Of a stretch of DNA of 6,851 nt, positions 4,327-6,851 are shown piece by piece. The DNA is taken from the NCBI GenBank assembly GCA_003524335.1, contig DQHV01000380.1:308-7158 (forward strand), in the 5' to 3' direction. The first letter of the stretch is position 1. Every line of letters starts with the position of its first letter. The notes under the pieces were generated by a model. The model searched no databases. It was not told where the DNA came from and saw only the letters and a program-made list of their open reading frames with translations. This stretch comes from Candidatus Aminicenantota bacterium. Its GTDB lineage: Bacteria; Acidobacteriota; Aminicenantia; Aminicenantales; UBA8522. A program made the position numbers and the translations under genes.

Positions 4327-6851
4327 AGCTCTCGGAATTCTCCATCCGCCGGCCCATCTTCACGTGGATGGTGACGCTCGTCGTCATCATCATCGGCCTG
4401 GTCTCGCTGACCCGTCTGCCCGTCGACCTCATGCCCGAGATCATCTATCCCACCCTCAACGTCAACGCATCCTACCCCAATACCGGGCCCGAGGAGATCG
4501 AGGAGCTCATCACCCGGCCCATCGAGGAGGCCCTGAGCGCCGTGCCCGGGGTCGAGGAGGTCTTCTCGTCCTCCTCGGAGGGGTCGAGCTCCGTCCGGAT
4601 CATGTTCTCCTGGGGGACCGACCTCGACGCCGCGTCCGACGACGTCCGCGAGCGCATCGACCGGATCGCGGGCCGCCTGCCCGAGGAAGTGGACAGGCCG
4701 ACCCTGCGCAAGTTCGACCCGGCCCAGCAGCCCATCCTGCAGTTCGGGGCCCTCAGCAACCTGGATCCCGTCCAGGGGCGCCGCATCATCGACGAGCAGA
4801 TCGCCTACCGGCTCGAGCGCGTGGCCGGCGTCGCCTCCGTAGACGTCTTCGGCGGCCGGCAACGGGAGATCCAGGTCAACCTGGACCCCCTGAAGCTCAA
4901 GGCCCTGGGCCTGCCCCTCGACGTCATCACCAGCAAGATCCGCCAGGAGAACGTCGACAGGCCGGCCGGGGTCGTCGAGCGGGGCAACTACGAGATCCTC
5001 GTCCGCATCCCCGGCGTCTTCACCAACCTGGACCAGCTCCGGGACACCGTTGTCGCCGTCCGGGACGGCGTGCCTATCCAGCTCAAGGAGATCGCCAGCA
5101 TCGACGACACCTTCCAGCGCATCACCCGCGTCGTCCGCATCAACGATAAGGAGGGGACGCGGCTGGCCGTCTACAAGCAGTCGGGCGAGAACACGGTCAA
5201 GGTCGCCGAGGCCGTGTTGAAGGAGATCGCCGAGATCCAGCGGGACATCCCCCAGATCGAGCTAGTGCCGACCTCGAACAGCGCAGAGTACATCCGGCGC
5301 GCCATCAACAACGTCGGATCGTCCGCCATCTGGGGCAGCGTCCTGGCCATCCTGGCCCTGCTCGTCTTCCTGGTCAGCGTCCGCAGCACCCTGGTCGTCG
5401 CCGTCTCCATCCCCATCTCGCTCATCGGAACCATCGCCCTGATCTACTTCGGCGGCTTCACGCTGAACACGATGACCCTGGGCGCCCTGGCCCTCGGCAT
5501 CGGCCAGCTCATCGACAGCTCCATCGTCGTCCTCGAGAACATCTACCGCATGGAGGAGGGCGGCGTCCCGCCGCTCAAGGCGTCGATCGACGGAGTGAAC
5601 GAGGTGGCCGCGCCCATCGCGGTCGGGGCCATCACGACCTGCGTCGTCTTCCTGCCGATGATCTTCATGCGGGGCATGTCAGGGGTCATGTTCAAGCAGC
5701 TGGCCTACGTCGTCAGCTTCGCCAACCTGATGGGGCTGTTCGTCGCCCTGACCATGGTCCCGATGCTCTCGAGCCGGCTCATCCGCGTCGTCAAGCCGGT
5801 CGGACCCGAAGCGAAGAAGCCGGCCGAGCGGCTGGTCCGGTTCTTTCTGGGGGGATTCCGTAGGCTGGAGGACTGGTACAAACGGCTGCTCCACCGGGCC
5901 CTGGACCACCGCGTCTTCGTGCTGACCAGCGTCGCGGCGCTGCTCGTCGGCAGCCTGTTCCTCCTCCGCCTCGTCGGGACCGAGTTCATGCCCGCGACCG
6001 ACGAGAATGAGGTCCGGGTCACGGTCGAGATGGAGGTCGGAACGCGCCTCGAGGTGATGAACAAGACCTTCGCCATCGTCACGGAGATCGTCAAGGCGGC
6101 CGTCCCCGAGATCGTCAGCCACGAGGAGAGCTTCGGCGGCGGCGGCTGGCGCAGCGGCGCGAATTCGGGCAACATGACCCTCAAGCTCGTGTCGAAAACG
6201 AAGCGGTCGAGGTCGAGCGAGGAGATCGCCATCGACCTTCGCCGGAAGCTGGCCAACATCCCCGGCACGGTCGTCCGGACACGGGCGAGCGGCGGGCAGA
6301 TGATGTTCGGCATGCGCGGCGGCGGCGGCCAGGAGCGGCTCCAGGTCGAGATCCGCGGCTACGACCTGACCGTGTCCGAGGCCCTGGCCGGGAAGGTCCA
6401 GGAGGTCGTCAAGACCGTCAAGGGCGTCACCGATACCCGGATCAGCCGCGAGGTCGGCAACCCCGAGGAGCTCTTTATCATCGACCGGCAGGCCGCGGCC
6501 GATATGAAGCTCTCGGTCAACAACATCGGCCAATCCATCCAGACCGTCCTGTCGGGGACGCAGGCCGGCTACTTCCGGGAGGCCGGGCGGGAATTCCGCA
6601 TCCTCGTCAAGGTCAAGGATTCGGAGTTCCTGGATTTCCAGGACATCCTCGACCTGACCGTGTCCAACTCGGAGGGGGAGCAGATCAGCCTGCGCAACGT
6701 CATCAACACCCGGCCCCGGCGGGGCCCGATCCGCATCGAGCGGCGGGACCGCGAGCGAGTCGTCACCGTATCCGGCGAGATCGCCGGCCGGGACCTGGGT
6801 TCGGTCATGGCCGATGCCCGGGACGCCCTGCGCTCGGTCCCGGTCCCCCGA
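4323..6851 (+). CDS. RND family efflux pump, inner-membrane permease (AcrB/MexF-like), 3' end cut by window
   Basis: The frame is open for 843 codons to the window edge; full-length family members are about 1,020-1,060 residues, so about 180-220 residues, with helices TM8-TM12, are missing. It opens with MKLSEFSIRRPIFTWM and LPVDLMPEI, typical of RND helix 1. The first periplasmic loop follows (with NTGPEEIEELITRPIEEAL and GVASVDVFGG), then helices TM2-TM6 from about residue 335. TM7 is at about 535-552, followed by GTEFMP and most of the second periplasmic loop. The TM4 motif reads GQLIDSSIVVLEN (394-406): D398 aligns with Asp407 of AcrB, but the second proton-relay aspartate is Ser399. The second loop carries two GGGG runs, at 605-608 and 666-669. 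GGAG at 4312-4315, seven bases before the ATG, is the ribosome binding site, and the start overlaps the adaptor stop by four bases. Proton-driven export of hydrophobic or amphiphilic compounds is inferred from the family; the absent lysine of TM10 and the substrate cannot be judged. Confidence 0.92.
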   Translation, partial: MKLSEFSIRRPIFTWMVTLVVIIIGLVSLTRLPVDLMPEIIYPTLNVNASYPNTGPEEIEELITRPIEEALSAVPGVEEVFSSSSEGSSSVRIMFSWGTDLDAASDDVRERIDRIAGRLPEEVDRPTLRKFDPAQQPILQFGALSNLDPVQGRRIIDEQIAYRLERVAGVASVDVFGGRQREIQVNLDPLKLKALGLPLDVITSKIRQENVDRPAGVVERGNYEILVRIPGVFTNLDQLRDTVVAVRDGVPIQLKEIASIDDTFQRITRVVRINDKEGTRLAVYKQSGENTVKVAEAVLKEIAEIQRDIPQIELVPTSNSAEYIRRAINNVGSSAIWGSVLAILALLVFLVSVRSTLVVAVSIPISLIGTIALIYFGGFTLNTMTLGALALGIGQLIDSSIVVLENIYRMEEGGVPPLKASIDGVNEVAAPIAVGAITTCVVFLPMIFMRGMSGVMFKQLAYVVSFANLMGLFVALTMVPMLSSRLIRVVKPVGPEAKKPAERLVRFFLGGFRRLEDWYKRLLHRALDHRVFVLTSVAALLVGSLFLLRLVGTEFMPATDENEVRVTVEMEVGTRLEVMNKTFAIVTEIVKAAVPEIVSHEESFGGGGWRSGANSGNMTLKLVSKTKRSRSSEEIAIDLRRKLANIPGTVVRTRASGGQMMFGMRGGGGQERLQVEIRGYDLTVSEALAGKVQEVVKTVKGVTDTRISREVGNPEELFIIDRQAAADMKLSVNNIGQSIQTVLSGTQAGYFREAGREFRILVKVKDSEFLDFQDILDLTVSNSEGEQISLRNVINTRPRRGPIRIERRDRERVVTVSGEIAGRDLGSVMADARDALRSVPVPR

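Noticed and set aside
4085..5149. Plus-strand frame of 354 codons overlapping the adaptor end and the pump start
   Set aside because: Its product is Arg/Pro/Ala-rich and repetitive, with no family features, and it overlaps two well-supported genes in a different frame.
5679..6533. Minus-strand frame of 284 codons opposite the pump gene
   Set aside because: The composition (Asp, Leu, Val, Ala, Arg, His) is typical of an antisense shadow of a GC-rich membrane-protein gene; there is no promoter or ribosome binding site and no domain.
1..6851. Search for a new defence, mobile or biosynthetic system
   Set aside because: There are no direct-repeat arrays, no integrase, transposase or phage genes, and no clustered unknown genes; the five genes belong to known families and form no joint system beyond the efflux operon.

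Overview
The window looks like two pieces of DNA from unrelated bacteria joined inside one gene. The left part (1 to about 1513) has AT-rich spacers, mixed third codon positions, AGA/AGG arginine codons, no clear Shine-Dalgarno sites and TAnnTTTG-type promoter boxes, which together suggest a Bacteroidota (Bacteroidales-like) genome. The right part (about 1514 to 6851) is GC-rich, with almost every codon ending in G or C, purine-rich ribosome binding sites and sigma70-type promoters. It fits an Acidobacteriota-like organism, perhaps Aminicenantes; that assignment rests on style and gene content alone. The window is most economically read as part of a metagenomic contig that is chimeric at a conserved stretch of a homologous gene.

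Layout, left to right: a 121-base AT-rich non-coding end bounded by a near-perfect 20-base inverted repeat (1-20 / 102-121); a leftward gene for a small four-helix membrane protein of the DUF486/DMT-like family (500-132); a roughly 100-base divergent promoter region; a rightward M49 (dipeptidyl-peptidase III family) zinc peptidase with a lipoprotein signal (605-2602), whose codon style switches abruptly at 1514; a short gene for a stand-alone EF-Tu domain-II-like protein (2691-2954) with its own promoter and a hairpin after it; then an extended -10 promoter and a two-gene operon for an RND efflux pump: the periplasmic adaptor (3076-4326) and the inner-membrane pump (from 4323, overlapping the adaptor by 4 bases and cut off by the window end at 843 codons).

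Functionally, only the adaptor and pump are clearly a working unit: together with an outer-membrane channel not present here they would form a tripartite exporter. The other genes are housekeeping or accessory singletons. I found no CRISPR array, RNA gene, insertion sequence or phage gene, and no convincing new defence or mobile system. The observations most worth a second look are the breakpoint inside the peptidase gene, the orphan elongation-factor-like barrel protein, and the Asp-Ser-Ser version of the RND proton-relay motif.
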